Shown in pieces: positions 30,658 to 39,790 of a stretch of 48,254 nt of DNA. A program made the position numbers and the translations under genes. Position 1 is the first letter of the stretch, and every line of letters starts with the position of its first letter. The DNA lies in the NCBI GenBank assembly GCA_023623175.1, contig JAMNXU010000005.1:1-48254 (forward strand). The letters run 5' to 3'. Below the pieces are notes generated by a model. The model saw nothing but the letters and a program-made list of their open reading frames with translations, was not told where the DNA came from and searched no databases. The DNA is from Bacillota bacterium (lineage in GTDB: Bacteria > Bacillota > Clostridia > Acetivibrionales > JAMNXU01).

Positions 30658-33600
30658 TTATACCTTGACAACCGTAAAGAACATCCGCTCTCCGTTTATA
30701 TTCCATTCCTTGCCGTAACCTTCGGGCTTGCCTTCCTTTATTTCATCGGCAAGCACTTCTTCGGCAATCTGCGCGGCATTTTCCTTAATTACCTTCGCAA
30801 GCCTGTCATTGTCAGCATAATACAGCCTGATACGGTCCTGTACTTCAAATCCAGCTTCTTTTCTCATGTTCTGAAGCTTGCTTATGATTTCGCGCACGAA
30901 GCCTTCTTCTATCAGTTCGGGCGTGAGGTTGGTATCAAGCACAACCGTTATGCCGCCTTCAGCCTCGGTCACATAACCTTCCTTCTGTACCACTTCATAA
31001 AGCAGGTCAGCTTCGGCCAGTTCCACAGTCGTTCCGTCAAGTTCAAATCTCAGAACACCTTCGGATTTTAAAACGGCCATTGCTTCATTTCCGTCCACCT
31101 GCGCGAGGTGCGAACCTATTTTTGAAACAAGCCTGCCATACCTTGGACCCACGGTCTTAAGCTGCGGCTTGAATTTGTATGTCGTGAAATGGCTGGCGTC
31201 ATCGGTGAATACAACTTCCTTGATGTTGAGCTCGTCGGCAATCAGGTCCCTGAACATCGGCGGCAGTTCAAAATCGGCCTTGACATACATTTTGCCCAGA
31301 GGCTGGCGGTTCTTGATACCCGCGGTGTTTCTTGCAGCACGGCCGAGTACAACGGTCCTGAGCACAAGGTCCATGTTTTTCTCGAGCTCCTTGTCAATCC
31401 AGTCCGCGTTGGATTTGGGATAATCGCAAAGGTGCACGCTTTCGGGAGCTCCGGGGTTGATTTTTACCACAAGGTTGCGGTAAATCTGCTCCGTTATAAA
31501 CGGCACAAAGGGAGCCGCAAGCTTGATGGTTTCGGTCAGCACCGTGTAAAGCGTCATGTACGCGTTTATCTTGTCCTGGTTGAGTTCCTTCTGCCAGTAA
31601 CGTTCCCTGCACCTGCGCACGTACCAGTTGCTGAGCTCGTCCACGAATTCCTGGATTGCTCTCGCAGGCTCGGTAATGCGGTACCGGTCAAGATGATTCT
31701 CCACGGTCGCAATCAGCGTGTGCAGCCTTGAAAGTATCCATTTATCCATTACGGACAGCTTGTCGTATTCCAGCCTGTAATTCATCGGGTTAAATTTGTC
31801 TATGTTGGCATAAAGCACATAAAAGGCGTAAGTATTCCACAGCGTGCCCATGAACTTCCTCTGTCCTTCATTCAGCGCTTCTTCACTGAACCTGTTGGGA
31901 AGCCACGGAGCACTGTTGGTGTAGAAATACCAGCGTATTGCGTCAGCACCCTGCTTGTTGAGGACAGCCCAAGGATCCACCACGTTGCCCTTGTGCTTGC
32001 TCATCTTCTGTCCGTCCTTGTCCAGTACCAGTCCCAGCACGATGCAGTTCAGGAAACAGGGCTCATTAAACAGCAGCGTGGAAATGGCATGCAGCGTGTA
32101 GAACCATCCCCTCGTCTGGTCCAGTGCCTCGCTTATGAAATCGGCGGGAAAGTTCTTTTCGAAAATTTCACGGTTCTCAAAGGGATAGTGCCACTGCGCA
32201 AAGGGCATGGCCCCGGAATCGAACCAGCAGTCGATAACCTCGGGCACCCTCTTCATCCTGCCACCGCATTCGGGACATTTGAGGAATACATTGTCAATAT
32301 AGGGTTTATGGAGCTCGATATCCTCGGGCACGTTTTCACCCATTTCCCTCAATTCAGCAATGCTGCCTATGACATGCCTGTAGCCGCATTCACATTCCCA
32401 AATCGGCAGCGGTGTTCCCCAGTACCTCTCGCGGCTCAGGCCCCAGTCGATGACATTTTCGAGGAAATTGCCAAATCGGCCGGTCTTAATGCTCTCAGGC
32501 AACCAGTTGATTTTGTTGTTACATTCAAGCAGCTTGTCCCTCACCGCGGTCATTTTTATGAACCACGTGTCCCTTGCATAATACAGCAGCGGAGTATCGC
32601 ATCTCCAGCAGAAGGGATAGCTGTGTTCGTAATCCAGCGTCTTGTAAAGCAGGTTTCTTCCGTCGAGGTGCTTTATAATTTCGGGGTCTGCATCCTTGAC
32701 AAAAACACCCTTCCACGGAGTTACACTTTCCACGAACCTTCCCTGCTCGTCAACAAGCTGTACGAAAGGCAGGTCGTATTCCTTCCCCACCTTCGCGTCG
32801 TCTTCGCCGAATGCAGGAGCGGTGTGGACTATTCCTGTACCTTCGGTCAGCGTTACGAAATCTCCGCCTACAACGTACCAGCCCTTCTTGTCGGTCTTCG
32901 CGAAATCAAACAGCGGCTCGTATTCCATGCCAATCATGTCGGAGCCTTTCATTTTTTCAAGCACTTCATATTCTTCCGCTATGACTTCATCTACAAGGGC
33001 TTCGGCGAGAATGTATTCTTCATCGGCGCATTTTATCCTTACATAGGTTTCGTCGGGATTAACCGTAAGAGCCACGTTGGAAGGCAATGTCCAGGGCGTC
33101 GTGGTCCATGCCAGGAGGTAAACCTGTTTTTTGCCTTTAACAGCGAATTTCACATAAATTGAAGCCTCCTTGACATCCTTGTATCCCTGGGCCACTTCAT
33201 GGCTCGAAAGCGCAGTTCCGCAACGGGGGCAGTAGGGTACGACCTTGTGGCCTTTATAAAGCAGTCCCTGCTCCCAAATTTTCTTCAGCGCCCACCATAC
33301 CGATTCGATGTAGGTGTTGTGGTAGGTTACGTACGGATTGTCCATGTCCGCCCAGTATCCTACCCTGTCGCTCATCTTCCTCCATTCCTGCTCGTAGGTC
33401 CAGACGCTTTCCTTGCACTTTTCAATAAAAGGCTGAACCCCGTATTTCTCAATTTCGGGCTTTCCATTAATGCCGAGCTGTTTTTCGACCTCGAGTTCCA
33501 CGGGCAGCCCGTGGGTATCCCATCCGGCCTTCCTTGTGACGTTGTAGCCTTTCATTGTCTTGTACCGGGGTATGATATCCTTTATAACCCTTGTGAGAAT

Positions 33601-33774
33601 GTGGCCGATATGGGGCTTGCCATTTGCCGTCGGAGGACCGTCATAGAACGTGTATGTGGGACAGTCGCGTCTTAATTCGGCAATCTTGTCTGTTATTTTG
33701 CTGTTTTTCCAAAATTCCAGTACTTCCAGTTCCCTTTCTGCAAAATTGAGGTCTGTTGAAACCCTGTCATGCAT
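30658..33774 (-). CDS. ileS: isoleucyl-tRNA synthetase
   Basis: This 1,038-residue class I synthetase charges tRNA-Ile. The signature GPPTANGKPHIGHILTR (HIGH) lies near residue 48 and KMSKHKGNVVDPW (KMSKS-like) near 590; the editing domain has LLAWTTTPWTLPSN. Cys pairs CPRCG and CECGYR/CPECGG form zinc-binding knuckles, and the C-terminus is the long anticodon-binding form. Motif wording and length match the type-2, eukaryote/archaea-like IleRS found in many clostridia rather than the E. coli type. I chose the ATG at 33774, 8 bases after GGAGG, not the upstream frame start. A T-box leader precedes it and its own promoter lies at the end of divIVA. Confidence 0.95.
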   Translation of the reverse strand: MHDRVSTDLNFAERELEVLEFWKNSKITDKIAELRRDCPTYTFYDGPPTANGKPHIGHILTRVIKDIIPRYKTMKGYNVTRKAGWDTHGLPVELEVEKQLGINGKPEIEKYGVQPFIEKCKESVWTYEQEWRKMSDRVGYWADMDNPYVTYHNTYIESVWWALKKIWEQGLLYKGHKVVPYCPRCGTALSSHEVAQGYKDVKEASIYVKFAVKGKKQVYLLAWTTTPWTLPSNVALTVNPDETYVRIKCADEEYILAEALVDEVIAEEYEVLEKMKGSDMIGMEYEPLFDFAKTDKKGWYVVGGDFVTLTEGTGIVHTAPAFGEDDAKVGKEYDLPFVQLVDEQGRFVESVTPWKGVFVKDADPEIIKHLDGRNLLYKTLDYEHSYPFCWRCDTPLLYYARDTWFIKMTAVRDKLLECNNKINWLPESIKTGRFGNFLENVIDWGLSRERYWGTPLPIWECECGYRHVIGSIAELREMGENVPEDIELHKPYIDNVFLKCPECGGRMKRVPEVIDCWFDSGAMPFAQWHYPFENREIFEKNFPADFISEALDQTRGWFYTLHAISTLLFNEPCFLNCIVLGLVLDKDGQKMSKHKGNVVDPWAVLNKQGADAIRWYFYTNSAPWLPNRFSEEALNEGQRKFMGTLWNTYAFYVLYANIDKFNPMNYRLEYDKLSVMDKWILSRLHTLIATVENHLDRYRITEPARAIQEFVDELSNWYVRRCRERYWQKELNQDKINAYMTLYTVLTETIKLAAPFVPFITEQIYRNLVVKINPGAPESVHLCDYPKSNADWIDKELEKNMDLVLRTVVLGRAARNTAGIKNRQPLGKMYVKADFELPPMFRDLIADELNIKEVVFTDDASHFTTYKFKPQLKTVGPRYGRLVSKIGSHLAQVDGNEAMAVLKSEGVLRFELDGTTVELAEADLLYEVVQKEGYVTEAEGGITVVLDTNLTPELIEEGFVREIISKLQNMRKEAGFEVQDRIRLYYADNDRLAKVIKENAAQIAEEVLADEIKEGKPEGYGKEWNINGERMFFTVVKV

Positions 33775-33904
33775 GATGCGTACCTCCAATTCAAAAATTA
33801 CATCAGTCAATGTGCGTCAGATGTCCGTATTACCTGAATTGCTGAATATTCAGGCTGGAATAATTGCTTTACCTTTATACTAAGATACTGAGGATTATAA
33901 AAAT

Positions 33905-34232
33905 CATTATACAAATGCCCCTCCGGTCCTGTAAGGGACGAGAGGGGCAAAAACTCGCGCGGTACCACCCTCATTATTATTATATGGCATGCGGACGCCA
34001 TATAATAATCACTCAATTGCATAACGGTTTCACCGGCTGATCCCTACTCGCTGTGTCCTGCTTTCAGGCAGCAACTCGTGGATGATTTTCAGAAACCCGC
34101 CTTGCAGGATTTCCACTGTCACCTGCTCCCTATAAAGGCTTACGGTCTCCTACTCGTTCCAGTCATAGTTATTCTCCATATTCAGTTGAAATCAGTTTAT
34201 TCGTGGCTACAGCCAAAATTGGCTGATATTTT
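33905..34232 (-). promoter_or_regulatory. T-box riboswitch of ileS
   Basis: The canonical AGGGTGGTACCGCG T-box sequence lies at 33958-33971. Upstream is a perfect 13-bp stem (ATTATTATATGGC / GCCATATAATAAT, 33976-34009) matching stem III. Downstream GCCCCTC...GAGGGGC (about 33917-33948) is the terminator. An AUC triplet followed by A (34084-34086) in the 3' side of stem I is a plausible isoleucine specifier. Uncharged tRNA-Ile would stabilise the antiterminator and allow ileS transcription. Confidence 0.9.
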
Positions 34233-34238
34233 CAAATT

Positions 34239-34268
34239 AGTATACAATAATCATTCCTTGCGTGTCAA
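34239..34268 (-). promoter_or_regulatory. ileS T-box promoter
   Basis: On the leftward strand TTGACA (34263-34268) and TATACT (34239-34244) are 18 bases apart. The -35 box overlaps the divIVA stop codon, so ileS has its own promoter inside the division operon. Confidence 0.8.
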
Positions 34269-34726
34269 GGCTTTTTGTACTCCTCGCCCATCTGCTTCAG
34301 TATTTCAAGCTGGGCGGCAAGCAGCGTTTCAGCTTTCGTTATGTACAAATGAATGTTCTTTTTAAGTTCCTCGTATTCGTGCCGGGCCCTCATAACCTCC
34401 TGGTTGGCTTCATTAATCATTTTCTGGGCCTTCAGCTCGGCCTCCCTTATGATGTTTTCAGCCTTCTCATAAGCATTTTTCTTGATGTCTTCGCTGGTCT
34501 GCTGGGCTACAACAAGGGTGTTCTGCAACGATTCCTCAATGTTCTTGTAGTGCTGTATCCCTTCGTTCAGTACTGCAATCCTGTCCTTGAGCTCGACGTT
34601 TTCGCGTATGTATGCTGTATAATCCTCGATTATCCTGTCCAGGACCTCGTTGACCTGGTCTTCGCTGTAACCCATGAAAGTTTTTTTGAAATTCAGGTTT
34701 TGCAAATCATTGGGAGTGTAATTCAT
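34265..34726 (-). CDS. divIVA: DivIVA cell-division/polarity protein
   Basis: This 153-residue protein has the N-terminal membrane-curvature-binding domain (TPNDLQNLNFKKTFMGYSEDQVN) and coiled coils (about 30-75 and 80-150) that drive oligomerisation at septa and poles. In sporulating Firmicutes DivIVA recruits Min proteins and the chromosome-anchoring machinery. It is the last gene of the yggS-sepF-yggT-ylmH-divIVA run, 17 bases after ylmH. Its stop codon overlaps the -35 box of the ileS promoter. Confidence 0.9.
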   Translation of the reverse strand: MNYTPNDLQNLNFKKTFMGYSEDQVNEVLDRIIEDYTAYIRENVELKDRIAVLNEGIQHYKNIEESLQNTLVVAQQTSEDIKKNAYEKAENIIREAELKAQKMINEANQEVMRARHEYEELKKNIHLYITKAETLLAAQLEILKQMGEEYKKP

Positions 34727-34743
34727 GGCCTTGCACCTCTCAT

Positions 34744-35583
34744 TTATAAGATCCGCAGTATTTTGACGCTCGTTCTTCCCTTTTTCGTATTGCCGGTTAC
34801 GCTGTCAAGCCTAATTCTGCCGCTGCCCTTAAGCGAAACGGTGTCGCCTTCATCAACCGGCGCAGCGTTATCGGCGACCTCTTCCCAGTTAACGCTCACG
34901 CGCCCGGCTTTTACAAGCTGGGCCGCCTTCGTCCTTGAAAGTCCGAATCCGGCCGCCACAACGCAATCAAGTCGCAGCGAGGCTACGGTCGCATTTATTT
35001 CCCTGACCTTTTGCTCGGGAATAATGACTTCTTCCCTGTCAATAATATCGGCAGAAACGGAATTGTTGCCCACCCTGTTCAGGTTCAGGCAAATGTAATC
35101 GGCAATTTCCCTTGCCGCCACCACGTCACTAAATCCTTCTCCTACGAGAATATCTCCAATTTTTTCTCTTTTAATACCAAGATTCATCAGGGCACCCAGG
35201 TAATCCCTGTGGCTGAGATTTTTTCTTCCGCGGTTTTTTATCCTGATAAATACGAATGGCTCATTTTCCGGATCGGATTCCGGATCGGAAACGTCGCATC
35301 CACGAGAATGTTTTTTTTTGCAGGAAAAAACAGGGCTGAAAACAGCTATTACTCTTTCTGCCCCTTCGTATCCACCGGTAAAGTAATATTCGATTTCAGG
35401 GTTTTTGTGCGTAATTTTTTCCAGTATTTTTTCCGCCAAAGAGCGCCGGGCGGGATCCATAAAGTCAGTATGGGAAGCTCTCCCCGTTTTCAGCGCGCGC
35501 TCAATTCCGTCCATCAGCCGTGAAGCAAACAGCTTGTCCTCGGCATTTTTCAGAATGCCGGGTAATTCCGTCCTGAGATCCAT
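34744..35583 (-). CDS. ylmH: YlmH S4-domain RNA-binding protein
   Basis: This 279-residue protein matches YlmH (RqcP2). The N-terminal YlmH domain has PARRSLAEKIL and FTGGYEGAERVIAVF; the middle contains YLGALMNLGIKREKIGDI. The C-terminal S4 domain (about 190-260) has ATVASLRLDCVVAAGFGLSR and TKAAQLVKAGRVSVNWE. YlmH binds stalled large ribosomal subunits in ribosome quality control and is always encoded in the division cluster. Compared with relatives it has a short insertion near residue 90 (KKKHSRGCDVSDPESDPENE). Confidence 0.9.
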   Translation of the reverse strand: MDLRTELPGILKNAEDKLFASRLMDGIERALKTGRASHTDFMDPARRSLAEKILEKITHKNPEIEYYFTGGYEGAERVIAVFSPVFSCKKKHSRGCDVSDPESDPENEPFVFIRIKNRGRKNLSHRDYLGALMNLGIKREKIGDILVGEGFSDVVAAREIADYICLNLNRVGNNSVSADIIDREEVIIPEQKVREINATVASLRLDCVVAAGFGLSRTKAAQLVKAGRVSVNWEEVADNAAPVDEGDTVSLKGSGRIRLDSVTGNTKKGRTSVKILRIL

Positions 35584-35603
35584 GTCGTCATTCCTTCCGA
35601 TCT

Positions 35604-35885
35604 TTACAGCAGCACATTTCTCAGCAGCGTTTCAAGCAACGAAATGAGCGCTATTGCCACAATCGGAGAAAAATCAAGCATCAGGTTGCGGCCGAAGGGC
35701 GAGCGTTGAATAAAATTGCGGATAGGAGCAAGAATGGGCTCCGTTAACTGGTATATGAGCCTTATAACCTGGTTGTCATGGGATATGGGAAGCCATGAAA
35801 GGATAACCCTGGCCAGTATTGCCATATCAATTATGCGCAGCAAATAATAAGCCGTTTTATAAATAACGTAGCTGGTATAATTCAT
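35604..35885 (-). CDS. ylmG: YggT/YlmG-family membrane protein
   Basis: This 93-residue protein has two transmembrane helices (about 4-26 and 68-90) flanking the YggT signature VILSWLPISHDNQVIRLIYQ and LTEPILAPIRNFI. YggT/YlmG proteins are linked to membrane organisation and division in bacteria and plastids; the molecular role is unclear. It sits between sepF and ylmH as in most Firmicutes. Confidence 0.9.
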   Translation of the reverse strand: MNYTSYVIYKTAYYLLRIIDMAILARVILSWLPISHDNQVIRLIYQLTEPILAPIRNFIQRSPFGRNLMLDFSPIVAIALISLLETLLRNVLL

Positions 35886-35922
35886 TCAATCCTCCCGGTT
35901 GTCTCAATCCTGGCTCCGTCCG

Positions 35923-36381
35923 CTATTTTACCCATGAAAAGGTGCCTTTGCTGCGGAATTCGTCCCTGATGTCATTCATTATGTCAACATTGCAGGGCGC
36001 CAGAACAAATATGCCGTTGGATACCTTCTGGATGCTTCCCTCAAGAGAATAAACGGCGCCGCTCAAAAAGTCAATTATCCTCTGGGCGCATTCCTTTTCG
36101 ACACCTTCGAGATTAATAACAACCGGCTTTTTTGCCTTGACGTGGTCGCAAATGCTCTGGGCGTCGTCAAAGGTTTCAGGCTGCATTATGACCACCTTGA
36201 GCTTGCTGGCGGCGTTCTGCATGCTCAGAACCTTGCCCTGGTTCTTTCTGCCCACGTTATTCCTGAACTGGGGCTGCACGATGTCGTCCATCGTATCATC
36301 ATTGTTTTCGTTCATTTCTTCTTCCTCTTCTTCTACTTCCCAACCGACAAAATCCAGCACCTTGTTTAAAATCTTAGCCAT
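35923..36381 (-). CDS. sepF: SepF cell-division protein
   Basis: This 152-residue SepF has the N-terminal membrane-targeting amphipathic helix (MAKILNKVLDFVGWE), an acidic/Asn-rich linker (EEEEEMNENNDD) and the C-terminal SepF core (about 65-148). The core contains KVVIMQPETFDDAQSICDHV, KPVVINLEGV and RIIDFLSGAVYSLEGSIQ. SepF forms rings, tethers FtsZ to the membrane and shapes the septum. The ATG follows a GGAGG site. Confidence 0.95.
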   Translation of the reverse strand: MAKILNKVLDFVGWEVEEEEEEMNENNDDTMDDIVQPQFRNNVGRKNQGKVLSMQNAASKLKVVIMQPETFDDAQSICDHVKAKKPVVINLEGVEKECAQRIIDFLSGAVYSLEGSIQKVSNGIFVLAPCNVDIMNDIRDEFRSKGTFSWVK

Positions 36382-36432
36382 TTGTTTATTACCTCCCGTT
36401 TATCTTTGGTAAACCCATAAATTTTGGCTATA

Positions 36433-37134
36433 CTATTTACGTTTCCCAAATATGGCCGTACCTATCCTGACCATGTTGGAACCTTCCTGGATCGCCACTT
36501 CAAAGTCATTGCTCATGCCCATGGATAAATAATCCATACTTATATTATTTATTGTTTTCCTCTTTATGTCAATGAATATTTCATACATTTTTCTGAAATA
36601 CGGCCTTGTTTTTTCGGGATCGTCCACCAGCGGAGCGATTGTCATCAGTCCCCGCACCCTGATATTGGATTTTTCGGACACGCGGCGCAGAAACTCTTCG
36701 GTGCGTTCCGGAGGTATCCCGAACTTACTTTCTTCGCCCGAGACATTTACCTGTACAAGAACGTCAACAATCCTTCCGGCCCGCTCCGCGCGTTTTTGTA
36801 TCTCGTCACACAGCTCTTCGCTGTCGACGGAATGGATCAGTTTCACCTTTTCTATGATGTATTTGACCTTGTTTTTCTGCAAATGTCCTATCATGTGCCA
36901 GTTGACTTCCCTGTCAACTGCGCCGATTTTATCGGTAAGTTCCTGCACCCTGTTTTCTCCGAGGTCGGTTATTCCGGCATCAATGGCTTCAATTATCCTT
37001 TCATGCGGAATGGTTTTGGTTACGGCGATTAGCGTAATATCGCCGGATCTGCCTGCAGACGCTGCCGCTTCCGCTATCCTCCGCCTTACGTCTTCAATAT
37101 TCCTGCGAATGCTTTCACGCTCTTCCGGGTTCAT
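36433..37134 (-). CDS. yggS: YggS/PLPBP-family pyridoxal-phosphate homeostasis protein
   Basis: This 233-residue single-domain alanine-racemase-fold protein binds PLP but has no known catalytic activity and is involved in vitamin B6 homeostasis. PLP-lysine motif: LIAVTKTIP. Other conserved pieces are DLGENRVQEL, WHMIGHLQKNKVKYI, VNVSGEESKFGI and LSMGMSNDFEVAIQEGS with the phosphate-binding end VRIGTAIFGKR. It overlaps the HlyD-like gene by 4 bases (ATGA), so the two are translationally coupled. Confidence 0.95.
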   Translation of the reverse strand: MNPEERESIRRNIEDVRRRIAEAAASAGRSGDITLIAVTKTIPHERIIEAIDAGITDLGENRVQELTDKIGAVDREVNWHMIGHLQKNKVKYIIEKVKLIHSVDSEELCDEIQKRAERAGRIVDVLVQVNVSGEESKFGIPPERTEEFLRRVSEKSNIRVRGLMTIAPLVDDPEKTRPYFRKMYEIFIDIKRKTINNISMDYLSMGMSNDFEVAIQEGSNMVRIGTAIFGKRK

Positions 37135-38432
37135 TCTATCAACTGCCCTTCTTCTATATTTTCGGGGTTTACTACAAAAGTGTCGTAAAGGTCCGCTGTT
37201 ACGGCATTTTGAAGCCCCGATCCGTCGTCAATATTGTCAATTATGGCAAACTCGCCGTCTTCGGCTATTATCCTGACTTTTACAAATTTCGTGTAATTGG
37301 CGACAACAAGTATTATTGTCGCGGTTTCCTCATCCCCCGGATCCTTTATCAGGCTTTTGAGCGGCACCTTCAGGCCCCTGTACGATTTTCTTATAAGGTC
37401 CACGTTGGCATATCTCATGCCCGCCGTTTCACTCAATGCCTCGTTAAGCGTCACGGCCACAAGGCATCGCCCGTCAATCTCCTCCGACTTGTAATCCACC
37501 GTGCCGCTTAAAACCTTGCCGTTCTCCGTCAGCCTCACCCGAACGCGGGAATCCACCTTGTATGGCTTTGCTTTTTCGGCGTCAAGCGGAATCACGATGC
37601 TGTATTCCACGTCAGAAACCAGTTTGGCGAATGGTTTTCCTGCCTCAACGTCGACAATTCCCGCGCCTCTTGCCGCATTGTCCGGAATTTTCACGCTGTC
37701 GAGCATTTCGGGCGTCAGGTTTCTGATATTTTTCGGATTCAGCTGCGATTCATAGCCATCAATCACGAAGGATATGACGCCCGACTTGTTGGTAACAATT
37801 TCCTGGCGGTTTTTATTCAATTGGTCTTCAACATTTTTTCTCTCCTGCATCTTGCTTTTCAGGAGCGGGTCATTCTGTCCCTGGGCCCCCGTTATTTCAG
37901 CTTTTTTGGCAATCAGCCCGTCTATGTTCTGCCTGTATTTCGCTATCTTATCAAAGTTGTTTCCGTTGAATTCCGAGATTAACCCGGAAAGTCTTTCGGC
38001 TATTTCGTTATCAATCTTGACAATGTCCTGGGAAAAGAACTTCTCCTTTTCGTTCAGTTCCCTTTTTCTTCTCAGTATTTCATAGTCTATTTCCTCGAGT
38101 TTTTTTACAAGCTTATCATAGTCTTCGTTGACCACCATGGCAATGCTGTGCCCGTTTGCAACCTTCTCCCCTTCGGTAATATTCAGGATGCACCTTCCGC
38201 TGAAGGGAGACGTAAGGACCTGCTCATTCCTTATGAAGTAACCCGTGGCGTTTACCGACTCCTCGAGTTCCCCCATTCGTATAATGTCGGTCATTACCTG
38301 ATCGTTCAGCGCCCAGTGGATGACCGATGGCACATACAGCAGCACGAAACCCAAAACCAGGAACACACCTGATTTAATTCTTCTTCCCGCATTATTCCGG
38401 CTTTTAACCGGCTTATTCTCGGCAGCGCTCAT
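37131..38432 (-). CDS. HlyD-like membrane-anchored protein of the division cluster
   Basis: This 433-residue protein has one N-terminal transmembrane helix (about 20-38; SGVFLVLGFVLLYVPSVIHW), a lipoyl/barrel-sandwich half (about 60-105; TGYFIRNEQVLTSPFSGRCI, VANGHSIAMVV), a coiled coil (about 105-215) and the second barrel half with beta-barrel domains. This is the layout of HlyD/RND adaptor proteins, but no transporter is adjacent. In clostridia this protein is found beside yggS/sepF, suggesting a role in envelope or division. A GGAGG site precedes the ATG, and the gap to the upstream enzyme holds tandem GAAGGATAA-type repeats. Confidence 0.75.
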   Translation of the reverse strand: MSAAENKPVKSRNNAGRRIKSGVFLVLGFVLLYVPSVIHWALNDQVMTDIIRMGELEESVNATGYFIRNEQVLTSPFSGRCILNITEGEKVANGHSIAMVVNEDYDKLVKKLEEIDYEILRRKRELNEKEKFFSQDIVKIDNEIAERLSGLISEFNGNNFDKIAKYRQNIDGLIAKKAEITGAQGQNDPLLKSKMQERKNVEDQLNKNRQEIVTNKSGVISFVIDGYESQLNPKNIRNLTPEMLDSVKIPDNAARGAGIVDVEAGKPFAKLVSDVEYSIVIPLDAEKAKPYKVDSRVRVRLTENGKVLSGTVDYKSEEIDGRCLVAVTLNEALSETAGMRYANVDLIRKSYRGLKVPLKSLIKDPGDEETATIILVVANYTKFVKVRIIAEDGEFAIIDNIDDGSGLQNAVTADLYDTFVVNPENIEEGQLIE

Positions 38433-38461
38433 TTTGGCCTCCGCAATTTATCCTTCGTAAT

Positions 38462-39790
38462 TTATCCTTCGCAATTTCCCGTATCAATGATTCCCTTTTT
38501 CAGCATGAAGTCCAGTGCAGTCATTATGCCGAGCCTGGTCTGCTCATACACCAGGCCGCCCTGCATGTAGGCGATGTAAGGTTCCCGGATCGGGGCATCG
38601 GCGCTCAGCTCAATGGAAGAACCCTGTATAAACGCTCCCGCCGCCATTATTACCTTGCAGTCGTATCCGGGCATGTCCCACGGCATGGGAGTTACGTGTG
38701 CATCCACGGGCGAACCCTTTTGGATTCCCTGGCAGAATGCCACGAGGTAATCGGGGTTTCCGAAGCGCACAGCCTGGGTTATATCGCTTCTTGCTTCACA
38801 ATACCTTGGAGAGGTTTCAAAACCCAGTTCTTCCATTATTGCCGAACAAAAGACCGCGCCCTTAAGGCTTTCAGCCACTACGTGGGGTGAAAGGAACAAT
38901 CCCTGGAACATGAGCCTGTTCTGCCCGAGGGTGGCGCCTATTTCCCCTCCAACGCCGGGCGCAGTGAGGCGGCATGCGGCTTGCCTGACCAGCTCGTGTT
39001 TTCCGACTATGTAACCGCCCGTGGGCGCGAGACCTCCGCCGGGATTTTTTATCAGCGAACCCGCCGCAAGATCGGCTCCGGCTTCTATGGGCTCGCATTT
39101 CTCCACAAACTCTCCGTAGCAGTTGTCCACAAAAACAACGATCTCCGGATTTACATCCTTCACCGTCTTTATTGCTTCACTTATCTTTTCCATTGACAGC
39201 GCGGGTCGCCACGTATAACCGCGGGAGCGCTGGATCAGCACCATGCGCGTTTTCCCGCTTATTGACGTCTTCACCTTTTCGAGATCTATGTCGCCGTTTT
39301 CAAGCAGGTCGACCTGCCTGTATGAAATGCCGAAATCAGCAAGGGTTCCGTCCTTTCTGTTCCTGTTCCCAATGCCTATTACACCCTGGAGCGTGTCATA
39401 GGGCTTTCCGGTTATGGACAAAAGCTCGTCGCCGGGCCTCAGTACGCCGAAAAGACACAGTGCAAGCGCATGGGTTCCGGAAGATATCTGGTGTCTCACA
39501 AGCGCAGCTTCCGCTTTGAACACATCGGCATAAACGGCTTCAAGAATTTCCCTTCCGCGGTCTCCGTAACCATAACCGGTGGTACCTGAAAAATGCGAGT
39601 CGGAAAGACCATTATCCTGCATTGCTTTTATGACCTTAAGCTGATTGTATTCCCTCACGCTGTTGATATGGTTAAAAATACCCTGGATCTTTTCGTCAAT
39701 TTTCCGCGAAAGGGCTACTATCCTTTCGTCAATTCCGAATAACTCACTGTAAATATTTCCACAGTACATTTTTTCCGAATACTTGTTCAT
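38462..39790 (-). CDS. PLP-dependent aluminium-resistance / methionine gamma-lyase family protein
   Basis: This 442-residue protein belongs to the Alum_res family of fold-type I PLP enzymes related to cystathionine/methionine gamma-lyases. Diagnostic pieces are SHFSGTTGYGYGDRGRE near residue 63, RHQISSGTHALALCLFG, VFVDNCYGEFVE with the PLP-binding Asp, and LAAGSLIKNPGGGLAPTGGYI with the Schiff-base Lys. Its catalytic role in vivo is not well established despite the family name. It is the first gene of the leftward run ending at divIVA and neighbours the HlyD-like gene at 29 bases. Confidence 0.85.
   Translation of the reverse strand: MNKYSEKMYCGNIYSELFGIDERIVALSRKIDEKIQGIFNHINSVREYNQLKVIKAMQDNGLSDSHFSGTTGYGYGDRGREILEAVYADVFKAEAALVRHQISSGTHALALCLFGVLRPGDELLSITGKPYDTLQGVIGIGNRNRKDGTLADFGISYRQVDLLENGDIDLEKVKTSISGKTRMVLIQRSRGYTWRPALSMEKISEAIKTVKDVNPEIVVFVDNCYGEFVEKCEPIEAGADLAAGSLIKNPGGGLAPTGGYIVGKHELVRQAACRLTAPGVGGEIGATLGQNRLMFQGLFLSPHVVAESLKGAVFCSAIMEELGFETSPRYCEARSDITQAVRFGNPDYLVAFCQGIQKGSPVDAHVTPMPWDMPGYDCKVIMAAGAFIQGSSIELSADAPIREPYIAYMQGGLVYEQTRLGIMTALDFMLKKGIIDTGNCEG

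Noticed and set aside
31993..33162. 389-codon rightward open frame opposite ileS
   Set aside because: It lies entirely antisense to the well-conserved ileS gene, has no family features and is explained by codon bias of the true gene.
36137..37276. Rightward open frames opposite sepF and yggS
   Set aside because: They are antisense to conserved division-cluster genes and have Ser/Leu-rich shadow composition.
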